DNA of 64,000 nt. Origin: Cepaea nemoralis. Lineage: Eukaryota > Mollusca > Gastropoda > Stylommatophora > Helicidae. The stretch covers positions 1-64,000 of the forward strand of contig JACEFZ010005524.1 in assembly GCA_014155875.1 (NCBI GenBank), given 5' to 3'. Position 1 is the first letter of the stretch. Every line of letters begins with the position of its first letter. The notes under the pieces were generated by a model. That model had not been told where the DNA came from. It did no database searches and saw only the letters and a list, made by a program, of their open reading frames with translations. A program made the position numbers and the translations under genes. This document shows positions 10,536 to 21,967 of the stretch, piece after piece.

Positions 10536-10900
10536 TTGGATTGTGAAACTACATTCACATCCCCAAAAGCTACAGATGCCAGCAGAGATTAAAATAGACA
10601 CTATACACGTGAAAAGATATAGTAACCACACCGAGATTCGAACCTGTCACCTTCACTGGGTTCCGGTAAAACACAGGCGAAAACCAAATTCGCTCTTTAC
10701 TACATGCGTGATAGGCGACACTGTTAGTATTCTTTGGTTCCCCATTGGATTCCGGTAACAATGGCGCCCGAAACCTAATACTATGGAATATGAACAGAAT
10801 TCGCACCTAGCCATTGACATACCACCTAAGGTTACAGCAATCTATATTAACGAGGATAGGTCAGATAACAAACACGCAAACACATCGACTGTCATCTAAT

Positions 10901-11036
10901 CTTCTTCTTCTTCTTCTTCTTCTTCTTCTTCTTCTTCTTCTTCTTCTTCTTCTTCTTCTTCTTCTTCTTCTTCTTCTTCTTCTTCTTCTTCTTCTTCTTC
11001 TTCTTCTTCTTCTTCTTCTTCTTCTTCTTCTTCTTC
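10901..11036. repeat. (CTT)n microsatellite
   Basis: About 45 uninterrupted CTT units, then decaying CT/CCT-rich sequence to 11092. Responsible for the poly-Leu and poly-Arg ORFs. Confidence 0.95.
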
Positions 11037-11109
11037 CTTTCCTCCTCCTCCCCCAGCGCCTCCTCCTCCTGATTTTTCTTCTCCTCCTGCTCTTGCCGTG
11101 TCTAGTATA

Positions 11110-13244
11110 AGGGTCGTTCATTTGAAATCCGTTCGTGCCGCACCGCGCGTAATTGCGTACGTTGAACATGATCATGTCATAGTCAGTGATAAGTACTGAC
11201 CAATGAATAAAAGAGCACGTGCTTATCGTCCCATGATGCATAGGTTCTGTTTCTGACCGTTGAGAAAATGGCCGGGTTGATCCAAAATCTGTCCAAAGAA
11301 GCTCAAAGAGCGGTGATTCAGTTTCTTTCAAAACAATGTTTTCCCGTAGTGAATTTGAATAACGAAGACACAAACAATAGATTGCACGATTTATTGCCTG
11401 GCATATTTCTCTGCATCTCTTCAGGTACATACTTCAGAAATCACACAACTCACGTGAATTAACTAGATAAATCCTTCAAGTTGAAATATACACATATTCG
11501 CACAGTAATGTCAATTATCTACCACGGTAATTTTAAGCTGACTAACATGTCTTTCTGTTTGCACAATTCTGGCTTGCGTTGAGTATTTTGTGTGTTAAAC
11601 AACACGCGAAAGGCAGTGTCTCTGTCAACCACATGGCCTCTCTCGACAATGTGCCTACCAATTGAAGACGCCGGGAGCTTCCGGTGTGTCGGCCCCACGA
11701 GGCTAGCATCTCCTGTGTGTTGTATCTTGTTGACCTATTGAGGTATGTGTTTTGACACTCGTTTGTTAAGCTGTCTCTCTGTTCCAATGTAGAAGGCCTG
11801 GCATCTACATGTGAATTGGTAAATACAATTGTTTGTGGCGTACAGAGGAACAGGCTCTTTGACTGCTGGTGTAGGAATCGGTACGGTTTTATATCTAATG
11901 ACTGGATTTGCAGCACAGAATGTTCGGCCTACTGCTGTTGTAAGCCGGTCTTGTAGACGTTGCATTACGTCATCCCCTCGAAAGGTTAGCTGGATGAATA
12001 CCTTGAGTTTAGGGACTGTAGTTAAGTCTGGTTTTGATTTGGGCTGTTGGCAGTGGCGCTTTATAAATCCTGTGGAGTACCCATTCAGGTTTAAGATTCA
12101 TTCCATTCAGTTTCTTTCATTTGAATGATGTCGACCAATGGACATTCATCGAAGAATGCAGGCAGCATACGGTAACAAATCTGTGTCGAAAGACAACAGT
12201 GACAGACTGGGCACGAATGTTTCGGAAAGGACGTCAGTTCACAGCAGATCTTCGACGACCGGGTCAAGCGCATATTGTTGCAACAGAAAAAACCATCGCC
12301 AAAATTGATGCAGAAGTACAGATGAACCGTTGTCGAAGCATACGTTCGCTAGTGAAAGACTGTGATGTGTCATTTGGGACAATTCAAAAGGTCGTTCGTA
12401 AGAAACTGCAATATCGGAAAGTGTGTTCACAGTGGGTACCACGGATGTTGACCGACCACCAAAAAGAGGAACGCATGTGATAGTGTTTGAACCACTTGCT
12501 GCGTTACAGAGTGGAGGGTGATGATTTTCTCTTCCGCATAGTGGCAGGCGGTGAATCATGGTGTCACCACTTTGAGCCGAGCAGTAAAGAGAGAGCATGC
12601 AATGGAAGCATGCTGGATCATCAACAAAAGCCAAAAAAAAAAAAAAACCAGTTAAGGTTTCCGCTGGTAAGATTATGCTGAGCGCATTTGTTGACCATGA
12701 AGGGCTATTATTGGCCGACTTTAAAGAACCTGATGGCAAAATCAACTCTACCCACTACTTGGAAACACTAGACAAGCTGCAAAAAGCCATCTAGAATAAA
12801 CGACCCGGCATGCTTTCTCGCGGTGTGGTTTTCTTGCACGATAATGCTCGTCCGCATGTCGCAAAGATTGTGTAGGAAGCATTAGCAAGGAAGAAGTGGG
12901 AAATTCTGCAACATCCAGCCTTATAGTCCTGATTTGTCACCATGTGACTTTCATTTGTGCGGACCTCTAAAAAAAGCTCTCAAGGGGCAACGATTTCACA
13001 CAGATGCAGACGTAATTAACGCGGTAAACACTTGGTTCAGTGAGCAACCACAATCCTTTTTTGCGGACGGCATTCGCCGCCTACCTGGGATGCTTGCCTG
13101 AATGCCTACGGAGACTTCTTCTGACCAACCCATGGTGCATAATTCATTCAAAATGAATGCTTTGTTTAATTCTACACAACCTGCTAATGTTTATTTCATA
13201 CTTTTGTAATAAAGCCATTGGAACGGGTTTCAAATGAACGTCCT
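11110..13244 (+). mobile_element. Inactive mariner-family DNA transposon, split by an insertion
   Basis: Imperfect terminal inverted repeats (left AGGGTCGTTCATTTGAAATC; right, on the minus strand, AGGACGTTCATTTGAAACCC) are flanked by TA. Removing the 789-bp insertion plus duplication at 11331-12119 leaves about 1.35 kb, the usual mariner size. The transposase remnant starts near 11270 and has VTDWARMFRKG, RWVPRMLT-like and RYRVEGDDFLFRIVAG segments. In the DDD triad the first Asp is lost (GGESW in place of the usual DESW); the second is present in FLHDNARPH and the third in YSPDLSPCDFHL, spaced as in DD34D mariners. Several stops and frame shifts make it a pseudogene. Confidence 0.9.
11331..12104 (-). 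mobile_element. 5'-truncated Penelope-like element with GIY-YIG domain
   Basis: The minus strand encodes CIYQFTCRCQAFYIGTERQL followed by NKRVSKHIPQ, the GIY-YIG endonuclease core typical of Penelope-like retroelements, then a frame-shifted remainder and a 3' UTR. The reverse transcriptase is absent. The fragment sits inside the mariner and is flanked by an exact 15-bp target duplication, ATTCAGTTTCTTTCA, at 11316-11330 and 12105-12119. Confidence 0.85.
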
Positions 13245-13249
13245 TAATG

Positions 13250-13650
13250 TATTACGGGCATTTAAAGTAGGGACCTGAAGAGTTAGTTCGTTTGTAGTAA
13301 ACGTAATATACAGAAACATCAATTTCCATAGCTGTGGATTGAGGTGGGTGATAGAACTGGCTGATGAAAACACCTCTTTGAATGGATGTGTAGTTGGCGG
13401 TGCAGCCACATTAGCTTTCAGTGTTTTGTTATTATCTAGTGTGTTGTTATACGTACCTACACGAGATAAAATGCGTTAAGAACAGTCATCACAGCACTCA
13501 GGACATTCTCCTCAACTTCAATAGCTAGAAAAGAGTCCAAATATTAAGGGTACGGGTTTCAGTCTGCTTATGTATCCGTCTGGCCATTCCTTGGAGTGCT
13601 GATCGTCGGCCTCTGCCCCATATTCTCCAGGTCATGATGATTATATAGCG
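13250..13650. other. No recognised feature
   Basis: Single-copy-looking DNA between the mariner and a compound microsatellite. No ORF worth calling. Confidence 0.5.
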
Positions 13651-13652
13651 CT

Positions 13653-13860
<208 letters not shown>

Positions 13861-13937
13861 TCAACCCAGGCTCTGTGTTACTTTTGAAGCACAATGTAAT
13901 AAACTATCGTCTGTCAAGATATATATTTATATATATA

Positions 13938-14145
13938 TATGAGAAGGAAAACGTTGGAGAGCATCTTGGCGACTAGAAAGATCAGAGGTAGAAGCAACGG
14001 CAGGTCAAGGGAAACTAAGCTTGATGGTCTCAGACGATTGCATGCATGGATGACGTCAATAGAATTAACCTAGAACACACCAGGACCAAGATATGTAGAG
14101 AGACGTGAACCACTTTGCTCGACACATGATGATGATAGTGTGTCA
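13938..14145 (+). pseudogene. 3' fragment of an RTE-like LINE
   Basis: One frame gives KTLESILATRKIRGRSNGRS then LDGLRRLHAWM, resembling the region after the reverse transcriptase of endonuclease/RT LINEs. It ends in GATGATGAT, the same kind of tail as fragments at 46620 and 18050. Confidence 0.5.
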
Positions 14146-14351
14146 TCTAATCTCTGCTTGACCCCCTCTATTCATTTGAGTGCCGATGAATAAACGTGAA
14201 TTTATTTCTAATGCTATTTCAATGGACTCAGGGAAATATTGATGTTTCACCAGGATAAGGCTGCATTGGACACACCCATCCAGTGCAGTAAAGTTCGTAA
14301 AATAGTAAACGAAAGGTTGTGATTCCGGGGGAGAGACCCATGCAGGCGCAT

Positions 14352-14352
<1 letters not shown>

Positions 14353-14413
<61 letters not shown>

Positions 14414-14513
14414 CAGAGAGAGGGAGAGAGATAGGGAGGGGGCAGAGAGAGTGAGAGAGAGATAGAGGAAGAGAGGGAGAGAGATAGGCAGAGAGAGAGA
14501 GAGAGAGAGAGAC
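14353..14513. repeat. (GA)n-rich array
   Basis: GA runs with a G9 tract and GGGA/GATA interruptions. The Ser-Leu ORFs on the minus strand are artefacts. Confidence 0.95.
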
Positions 14514-14694
14514 GCCCATATATCACCTGGCTCTATAAGTAAAGCAAAGAACAGTCAAACTATAACCTACCATGCGTGTCAGAAGAGGCAACTAATGAGG
14601 GTTGACGTCATCATATAGAAAACTTAGCTGCAAAGTCTTGCCAATCATGAACATTCTACAGATGGCTTGGCGGGAGTATTTTATGACCTATGCT

Positions 14695-14812
14695 GTATTT
14701 GAAGATGAAAGAAAAAGATGAAGAAAAAGAAGAAGAATAGCATCAGAAGAAGAAGAAGAAGAAGAAGAAGAAGAAGAAGAGGAGGACGAAGAAGAAGAAG
14801 AAGAAAGAAAAG
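14695..14812. repeat. (GAA)n array
   Basis: Imperfect GAA repeat, about 118 bp. Confidence 0.9.
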
Positions 14813-14814
14813 AT

Positions 14815-15590
14815 ATAGGTCCGAATTCAATCTCAGCAGGTGCTGGACAAGTTGTTCCCACTAGTACCTACATCTCTCTGGTCTATCCAGTTTCACAAAC
14901 ATGTGTGCCAGATACTTCTCAAACTTCTGGCAATTGTCATTAAATGAATGGCGAAGAGGAAGACAATTGACCACCCCATATATTATGGCCTCAAATATGT
15001 GAAAGCCGAACACTTTACACTCTACCAACAGTATCGTCTATGGGACTACGTTTACTATAGGCAAGGGATTATTCAGGCAAACTATACATAACAAAAATCA
15101 ACTTAGGAAATTATCCTAGATTTGATTGTAATTTAGACGCACTTCCGTTTGCTTATCTCTTAATTGTGTTTTAAACTGTCCAACATCATTCTGTCTTATC
15201 TATCTATATTTTATCTGTCAACAACGGAGTCAACCTCTGCACTGATCTGTTGTTAGTTTTTGTAGTTCTGTGGGAGAAACGCATATTTTAGTCTCCGTTG
15301 GCTAAGAAGCGGATTCACGCGTTTCTTATGTGTTTGCTTAGTTTTAATAATGCATATTTTGTATTAAGGGACTGGGTTGTTTGGACATGCTCTACTGTTA
15401 CATTTCTTTATCAGGTTTGGTTTTATGTGTTGTATGCTTTTGTTTGTAACGCTGACTCTCGTTTAGAAAGAAATGGTAAACTAAAGTTAACATAAAAGTA
15501 CCTTGAAAATCAACATGGGAGTTATGGCAACTTCCTGCAAAGGACAGGCTTCGTGTATTTTGTTTACACACACAAGCTACACAAAAAATA
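14815..15590. other. No recognised feature
   Basis: AT-rich DNA with no gene or repeat I can identify. Confidence 0.5.
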
Positions 15591-15594
15591 TGTC

Positions 15595-15685
15595 GCTTGA
15601 TTTATTGCCTGGTATATTTCGTTGCATCTCGTCCGGTGACGTGAATTATTTATCATATGAAGTGAATACGTGAATAATACTTAAG
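15595..15685 (-). mobile_element. Penelope-like element 3' end fragment
   Basis: GATTTATTGCCTGG, ATATTT, TGCATCTC and ACGTGAATTA match, in order, the 3' terminal part of the Penelope fragment at about 11386-11470. Confidence 0.6.
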
Positions 15686-15826
15686 CTGTAACAACTAAAC
15701 CACGTAGTGTTTTGTTGTTATTTTGTTGTGTTATTTCATTGAGGGTTTTAACTTTATGAAGGTGAATGGGCTAGATGATCGACTTCATTGCACCGAGTTT
15801 TACTGGTTGCTGTTTGGGTCTTTCTC

Positions 15827-15835
15827 CCCCCCCCC

Positions 15836-15895
<60 letters not shown>

Positions 15896-15915
15896 TTCTT
15901 CTTCTTCTCTCCCTC
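15827..15915. repeat. Poly-C then (CT)n microsatellite
   Basis: About nine C followed by (CT)n with TTTCTT interruptions. Confidence 0.9.
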
Positions 15916-16239
15916 TCACTCTTATGTTTATAACACGTGGACAGTGAATAAACATGATAAAAAACAATAGAAGCGTGTGTAATTTATCGAAATAATGATA
16001 AGACCTAGCTGGATTGGAAAAACAGACGCAAGTTCTGGAAAATATAACAGAGGATAGAAGACCTGTTAACCGAAGACTGGTGGTATGGTCAGACGACGAA
16101 ACATAAAGAAGTCACTTAATGTCATTTACTGACAATATAGTACCTTCCGGTGTATGGCAATAGCGGCATAGAAAATACTAGAACATACTAGACCTCCATT
16201 CACCGATAAATTTCTAAGGTTTCACAACTTCACTGATTA

Positions 16240-16470
16240 AAAAATAAAACGGATAACAGAACGCTGCTCCTTTGTGGTGTATGTCAAAAGAGGGGCGACC
16301 ATCTTTAAACTGTCCTCATGACGTCACAGTTTCGTCCGCACCGTGATGTCACGTGCTTAACACTTGATATCCTTAACAACAATATTGACAGGTTAAAACA
16401 ATGGCGTGGTTATTGTAATTTTTATTGCACTTTGAAGGTTTTCATTTACACCCCTCGTATAATGTTCTAC
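16240..16470 (-). mobile_element. Mariner-derived 5'-end fragment (MITE-like)
   Basis: The reverse complement of this segment matches the first ~180 bp of the mariner at 46894-47469, including GACAGTTTAAAGATGG around its start codon and the outer TIR AAATGAAAACCTT. A sister copy lies at 52640-52870. It contains no transposase beyond the N-terminus. Confidence 0.65.
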
Positions 16471-16717
16471 TTTCATTAGCCTGTTCAAGACAATCGTTAG
16501 TAAATCTGACTGTTCAAGGTATTTGCAGCCTTCAACTCAGAAACCACATCTTTCACCGCCCCAATTCTTTCGAATGTTTTTAAGATTCACTACCTCACAG
16601 CAAAAATAGGTTTGATGTAAAGACACAATTCTGTATTTGTTTTGTTTAGAAGACATGACTATATGAGACAGACAGTTGATTAGTTCTGTCATTGTTTTTA
16701 AATTGTGACTTTTGCAG

Positions 16718-16835
16718 TGAAGCCATGAAACCAAAGGCTCTCACAGATAAGATGGCTTCCTTATCGGCCATCTGGGAATCCTACGCCCAGCTTATCCGAC
16801 GCAGGACTGACGTACGCTCCGAGCAGAAACTGCAG
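16718..16835 (+). CDS. LYST: LYST exon 1 of this model (first coding exon)
   Basis: The exon follows an acceptor (GACTTTTGCAG, ending 16717). The first ATG is at 16725, seven bases in, and gives 37 codons, MKPKALTDKMASLSAIWESY and on, to CTGCAG at 16835. The donor GTTTGG is weak. It ends in phase 0. A second in-frame Met lies at residue 10. These residues, with exon 2, form an N-terminal extension relative to human LYST. Assignment to LYST rests on phase continuity with the next exons rather than on strong similarity, so this is the least certain exon. Confidence 0.65.
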
Positions 16836-16856
16836 GTTTGGTTTTGTTGTTTTACG

Positions 16857-16859
<3 letters not shown>

Positions 16860-16911
<52 letters not shown>

Positions 16912-17145
16912 GTACACCATCATAATCTACATCATCATCTGTATCATCGTCATCATCTACATCATCATCTACATCATCATCTACATCATCATCGTCATCA
17001 TCATCATCTACATCATCATCATCTACATCATCATCATCTACATCATCATCATCATTATCATCATCATCATCATCATCATCATCGTCATAATCATAATCTA
17101 CATCATTATCTACATCATCATGGTTATCATCAAGATCGCCATAAT
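16860..17145. repeat. (CAT)n microsatellite in intron 1
   Basis: Starts about 25 bp after the exon-1 donor. CAT units with CTACAT and CGTCAT variants. A similar (ATC)n array follows the exon-8 donor. Confidence 0.95.
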
Positions 17146-17149
17146 GATC

Positions 17150-17635
17150 ATTATCATCATGACCATCACCCACAATATGCACTACCAAGTGGCACAGACA
17201 TTCGTGTCTTTCCACAGATCTCTGCTCTTGTCTTCTGGATCAATTCTATTTATGAAATACCCCCATGCGGTCATCATACACCATCTTGCATCATTTAACT
17301 CTGTCTGCCCCTATCTCGTCTACCACTTGAATGTATAGTTGCCACGATATTCGCCAGTGTCTGTTTTCTCTGGTTTCTCCAACGAACACATTGTCTCTTT
17401 CTTATATTTGTGTATAGTGCTCTATTTTCATTCACTCATTGCAAATACTAGTGACCTTTTCTGGAAGTATCAATGGCAGACCTATCTCTTAAGCTCACCA
17501 CAAGTAGGAATACTATTAGTGGAATTGCGGCAAATCTGTGGACATGTAAACAATATAAAATAGCACGAAGTAATGCAGCTTTACATAACACACTTACAGA
17601 AAATATAATTGTCTATAATTGTGTTCTGTAAAGTT
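17150..17635. other. Intron 1, nothing recognised
   Basis: No repeat or gene identified. Confidence 0.5.
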
Positions 17636-17639
17636 AATT

Positions 17640-18080
17640 GAGAAAAAGAGTTGAATTCTTACATAGAATACGTACATTTGCATGGATGTGAAGCATGGAC
17701 AATGAGCAGACAAACTGAGAAAAAAACAAAACATCGAATGGCAGTAGAAATGTGGTTTCTGAGGAAAATGCAAAGAATACCATAGACAGTAAAGCCAATC
17801 AGCAAGTCCTACAAGAAACAATTGAAAACCGTAAACTGATTTGAGAAATTAGACGTAGGCAGTCAACATTGTTTGGGACACGTTATGAGAAGAAATAAAC
17901 TAAAGAACTCAGTGACAACTGGCAAGCTTGGGGGGAAAAACAAGGGGAAGGCAGAGAATTAAATATCCGGATGGCTTGGCCACGTGATATGGGTCATGGC
18001 TGGTGATCATGTGAAATGACGAAACATGACCGCCGACGCTTGTCGGCGTCTCACATGAAGATGATGATGAAAACTGCTCT
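17640..18080 (+). pseudogene. RTE-like LINE fragment, C-terminal and 3' end
   Basis: Decayed coding for an RT C-terminal region: GCATGGATGTGAAGCATGGA corresponds to the YGCEAW block and GCAGTAGAAATGTGGTTTC to the AVEMWF block that is better kept at 54170-54358. It ends with ATGATGATGA. Many stops. Confidence 0.65.
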
Positions 18081-18179
18081 ACTTTGTCTTATTTTGTATA
18101 GCTCATTAAAAAGACTTGCGAAAACGTTTCCACGATATGACCTTGATTAACAGTGGATAATAACGGTATATCTGGGAAA

Positions 18180-18450
18180 GCCAGATTACCAGATAAGAGG
18201 GAATGGATGTCCCCCATGGGAGCCCTGTCTGGCGATGTCCTTCCCGCCCTCCAGAGATTGTTGTTCCTGTCACTGAGTCCACTGTTTTGAGAAGTTGAGA
18301 ACTGACGATTGTGCTTGGGTCTTATAATTTATGGAGGCCTCAACTTTCCGGGGTATAGTGTGGACCTATTGGCCGAATCATGCAGGAGTGCGAGGAAATG
18401 AGAGAGCTGTTATGTTAGCTTCAAACGTACCTAGCTGTGGACATTGAAGT
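18180..18450 (+). pseudogene. RNase H fragment of an I-superfamily-like LINE
   Basis: One frame reads GIVWTYWPNHAGVRGNERAV, the RNase H signature with the GHAG histidine context altered to NHAG. Short and degenerate. Confidence 0.6.
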
Positions 18451-18689
18451 TCGGCATAGTAGTAGGCCTCTTTCAGTCCTGTAGGACTATAGAGTTGTGC
18501 CACTGGGAAGGCACCTGACAGCGTCGCTGGTGACTGTATAGTCCAATGTGAGAGTGACAGTTTCTGTCACAATTTCCGCATCGGTGAGAGGAGGCGGGTC
18601 GCACAGCAAGTGACTGAATTTTGTGCTTGTGTCTCTTACCCTCAGCTTGTTTGGATCAGATTGCGCTCAAAGAGCACCAGTCCGTTTCG

Positions 18690-19930
18690 TACATCTCTTC
18701 TCCACGAACATCTGTCTGCTGCAACTATTTCCCACGTGTCTGGATCTATGCCAAGGGTTTTCATATCTTGTTTACATACATCCTTGTATCGCATTTGGGG
18801 GTCTTCCGGTTGGCCTCTTCATTGTGGCTAGTTCTCCGTACAGGAGATCTTTGGGAATACGTTCATCCTCCTTTCTAGATATGTGGCCCAGCCACCGGAG
18901 GCGTCTCTGCTTGAGGAGGGAGTGCACTGTGATAATATCTGCTCTTTCAAGAACGTGTTTGTTTGTTATATGGTTTTTTCCGCAATATGCTCAAAATACG
19001 TCTCAGACATCTCATATGGAAGGAATTCAACTTTCTTTCCTGTCGTGAGTATAAGGTCCAGGATTCAGACCCATAGAGTAGTGTGCTAACAACACAAGCT
19101 TTATATACTTTAGCTTTTGTTCGCTCTGTTAGTCTATTGTTCTCCCAAACTCTCTTAGCATGGAATGTGTTGGGGTTGCCTTTCCAATGCGTCTGTCGAT
19201 TTCTGTCTCTAAGGAAAGAGTATGATATTATCGACCCCAAAGGGGCTGCGTGGTCTTGAGGTATGGTGTCCGCCTCTAGTGCTGGAGGTCCCGGGTTCAA
19301 GCCTTGGCGAGGACCGGGATTTTTTCACGTTGACTTCTAGTAATAAAATTTCCCCTGGTCTCTGGGTAGAGATCGGACGCCCGTGTGTATTGTTGCGCAC
19401 GTAAAAAAAATCCCTTGGCAGTTGGAAATCGAAAAAGAGTAGCCTAACGGCGCTGCCCGGTCAGAATTTCGAGTTAAAAATCTACCCAAAGTATTTCAGG
19501 ATCCTCGCCGGTGCTACGGAGTTCGTACACTGAGCTGAGTTTCTCCAGACTCAGGTTTGAGTTAGGAGGAGAACGGAGCACTTATGGGTTGTACCCTTGT
19601 GCCGTGATGTTGATCCGTCGACTAAACTAAACTAAACTAAGACCCCAAATATGCAATCTCATAGACAACCTTCAATTCGTAATTGGAAAGTTTGATTTAT
19701 GGAGGCGCACCAGCATCTTGGTCAATCACCTGTGATTTATTTAGGCTGATGGTGAGCCCAAAGTCTATGCAGGCGGCTGCAAAGCGATCTGTGAGCCGTT
19801 GCAGATCCGCTGCTGCATGAGTAGTCAGTGCTGCATCGTCTACAAAAAGTAGTTCTCTTATGCATCTTGATTTTATTTTGGTCTTTGAAGTTCGATATGG
19901 GGACATAATTAAAGGTCAAGAACCGTTTTC
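18690..19930 (-). pseudogene. RTE-like LINE reverse transcriptase, split by a SINE
   Basis: The minus strand from 19930 encodes CIRELLFVDDAALTTHAA (the RT catalytic block, FVDD replacing the common FADD) and FGLTISLNKSQV, then VVYEIAYLGSIISYSF, then, after the SINE, KRVWENNRLTERTKAKVYKA, TLLYGSESWTLYSRQERKLN and FHMRCLRRI. 18690-18930 is the decayed C-terminal end. The 5' half of the element is missing. Confidence 0.8.
19242..19640 (+). mobile_element. SINE-D insertion (tRNA-derived SINE) in the RT
   Basis: The 399-bp element has A box GTGGTCTTGAGG, B box GGGTTCAAGCC, a body related to SINE-E (CCTCGCCGGTGCTACGGAG), and a tail of four ACTAA-type units. It is flanked by an exact 9-bp target duplication, GACCCCAAA, at 19233-19241 and 19641-19649. 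Excising it restores the reading frame of the host RT fragment. Confidence 0.9.
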
Positions 19931-19984
19931 GACGCATTTAGACGTGATAGGTACATGGTGCTAGTCTAGTAATTAGATAAACTA

Positions 19985-20190
19985 TTTGACACTGGATGGG
20001 GCATGTGATCAATACCACACCGGTCAGCTTTACTTCCCATAATATTTCTAGGTACTCATTTTAGGTTATGTCGACCTGGGAACCCAGGTCAGTTGCGAAA
20101 AAGCCTCCTTGGATCGGATTCGAACCCATGTGCACCGGGCCGGCAGGTCTCTATGCTGCCGCGACTGCCACCAGGAAATGGCAGAGGAAG
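19985..20190 (-). mobile_element. SINE-C copy, reverse orientation
   Basis: On the minus strand a B box (GGGTTCGAATCC) precedes GACCTGGGTTCCCAGGTCG and CCTAAAATGAGTACC, then AAGCTGACCGGTGTGG. Related copies are at 3435 (minus) and 58690 (plus). Confidence 0.65.
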
Positions 20191-20285
20191 TATAGACGGC
20201 TGGCGTGACATTGAAATCCCCTATACAGCGCCGATTGCTCTAAAAATTATCGATGTTAGCACCTTCTAACCAATACACTCTAAGA

Positions 20286-20560
20286 ACGAACGAACAAACG
20301 AACTGTATTTTCAAAGGGTTAAGAAAATGAGCACACAGACACGTCTGACATTTCTGCCTTTCTTTTGTTACTGCTTTCATTCGTTATTTCATTCATGCAT
20401 CACTTATGCAATGTGTGAACGTCCTTTACTCGCTACTTTTACTGGTATGTACTGTGATCTCTATGTATTTCAGTATCGGTACGAGTGCCAACCAATACAT
20501 GCAAAGTTAGTTTTCAGAATTGGCAAGCATCATACAGAAACACTGAAAATCTGCAGAGCA
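20286..20560 (-). mobile_element. 3' UTR end of an L2/CR1-like LINE
   Basis: Starts with AACGAACGAACAAACGAAC and TTTTCAAAGGGTTAAG, the reverse of the GTTC-repeat tail at 40590-40627. Similarity continues for about 150 bp (TCTGACATTTCTGCC). Confidence 0.7.
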
Positions 20561-20593
20561 TAACTCTACATACATACACGTGTGTTCTAAATA

Positions 20594-20749
20594 TATACTG
20601 TGTTTGCAAAGTCTCACTACACTTTGTTTGTAGGTCAAATTTGAAAAATTAAGTACATGACGTCATAATAAATATGCTAAAAATGCATTAAATTAGCTAC
20701 AGTAGTTACTGATATGATCTAACGCTGTTTTAGGGAAGCTGAAAAGTAC

Positions 20750-20782
<33 letters not shown>

Positions 20783-21276
20783 TCCCCGCCAGGGCCTGGG
20801 TGAAGCCGGGCCGGGTCAGACAGACAGACAGACAGACAGACAGTCGGGAACGGGAACTTATATGACGACTTATATGAATTAAATGAGATGCTCCCCACCA
20901 GGGACTGGGTGAAGCCGGGCCGGGTCAGACAGACAGATAGACAGACAGACAGACAGAACCCCGCCAGGGACTGGGCGAAGCCGGGCCGGGTCAGACAGAC
21001 AGACAGACAGACAGTCGGGAACGGGAACTTACATGACTACTTATATGAATTAAATGAGATGCTCCCCATCAGGGTTTGGGCGAAGCCGGGCCGGGTCAGA
21101 CAGATAGATAGACAGACAGACAGACAGATGGTCGGGAACAGGAACGGGATCTTATATGACTACTTATATGAATTAAATGAGATGCTCCCCACCAGGAGCT
21201 GGACGAAGCCGGGCCGGGTCAGACAGACAGACAAGCAGACCGACAGAAAGACAGACAGACAAGCAGACAGACAGAT

Positions 21277-21316
<40 letters not shown>

Positions 21317-21331
21317 GTAGATGGATGGATG

Positions 21332-21366
<35 letters not shown>

Positions 21367-21413
21367 GGATGGATGGATGGGTGGGTGGGTGGGTGGGTGG
21401 GTAGGTAGGTAGG

Positions 21414-21453
<40 letters not shown>

Positions 21454-21491
21454 GATCGGTCGATAGATAGATAGATAGATAGAGATCGGTC

Positions 21492-21553
<62 letters not shown>

Positions 21554-21967
21554 GATCGGTTGATCGATCGATCGATCGATCGATCGATCCCCGCCAGGGC
21601 CTGGGCGAAGCCTGGCCGGGCAGCTAGTTCATTATAAAAGGTATAAGAAATGTCCACCACTGACTTCAAGACATGAATGTTATCGTCTCTTAATTCTCAA
21701 ATACCTTCTGCAACATGTCTGTTGCTATTTCCGTGTGTATCGGCCGCCATTTCGAAAAAATTGTTCAACAACCCAAAAATTATTTCTTCCATTGATAACA
21801 CCATTCTCTTTGGAGTGTAAATAATTACTCCAGCAGACTGCAGCCATTCGCTGTATATTACTTCACGATGGACTATGGAACACATTTTGTTAAGGCGTCA
21901 CGTAAATCATTTTTAAAATTTGTTCTACAGACAAAGTGTAGTGAGACTTTACAAACACCCTATACAA
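20594..21967. mobile_element. TIR-bounded element filled with tandem repeats
   Basis: Inverted repeats of about 43 bp close both ends: left GTGTTTGCAAAGTCTCACTA from 20600, right (minus strand) GTGTTTGTAAAGTCTCACTA from about 21960, followed by CACTTTG and TGTAG in both. TA lies at the outer edges, which would fit a Tc1/mariner-type DNA transposon. No transposase is recognised. A 62-codon minus-strand ORF at 21697-21885 is of unknown nature. The interior 20750-21597 is a repeat array listed separately. Confidence 0.75.
20750..21597. repeat. GACA/GATA array with a GC-rich hairpin module
   Basis: Three copies of a ~135-bp unit combine TCGGGAACGGGAACTTA, TATATGAATTAAATGAGATG, a GC-rich block CCAGGGACTGGGCGAAGCC followed by GGGCCGGGTC, and (AGAC)n; two shorter copies carry only the GC block. 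The array then passes through (GATA)n, (GGAT)n, (GGGT)n, (GGTA)n, (GATA)n with two GAGATCGGTC marks, and (GATC)n, and closes with one more GC block at 21588-21625. The GC block can fold as a 7-bp stem with a GCGAAG loop. Confidence 0.9.

Noticed and set aside
10861..11430. 189-codon poly-Arg ORF and matching poly-Leu ORF
   Set aside because: Produced by the (CTT)n microsatellite.
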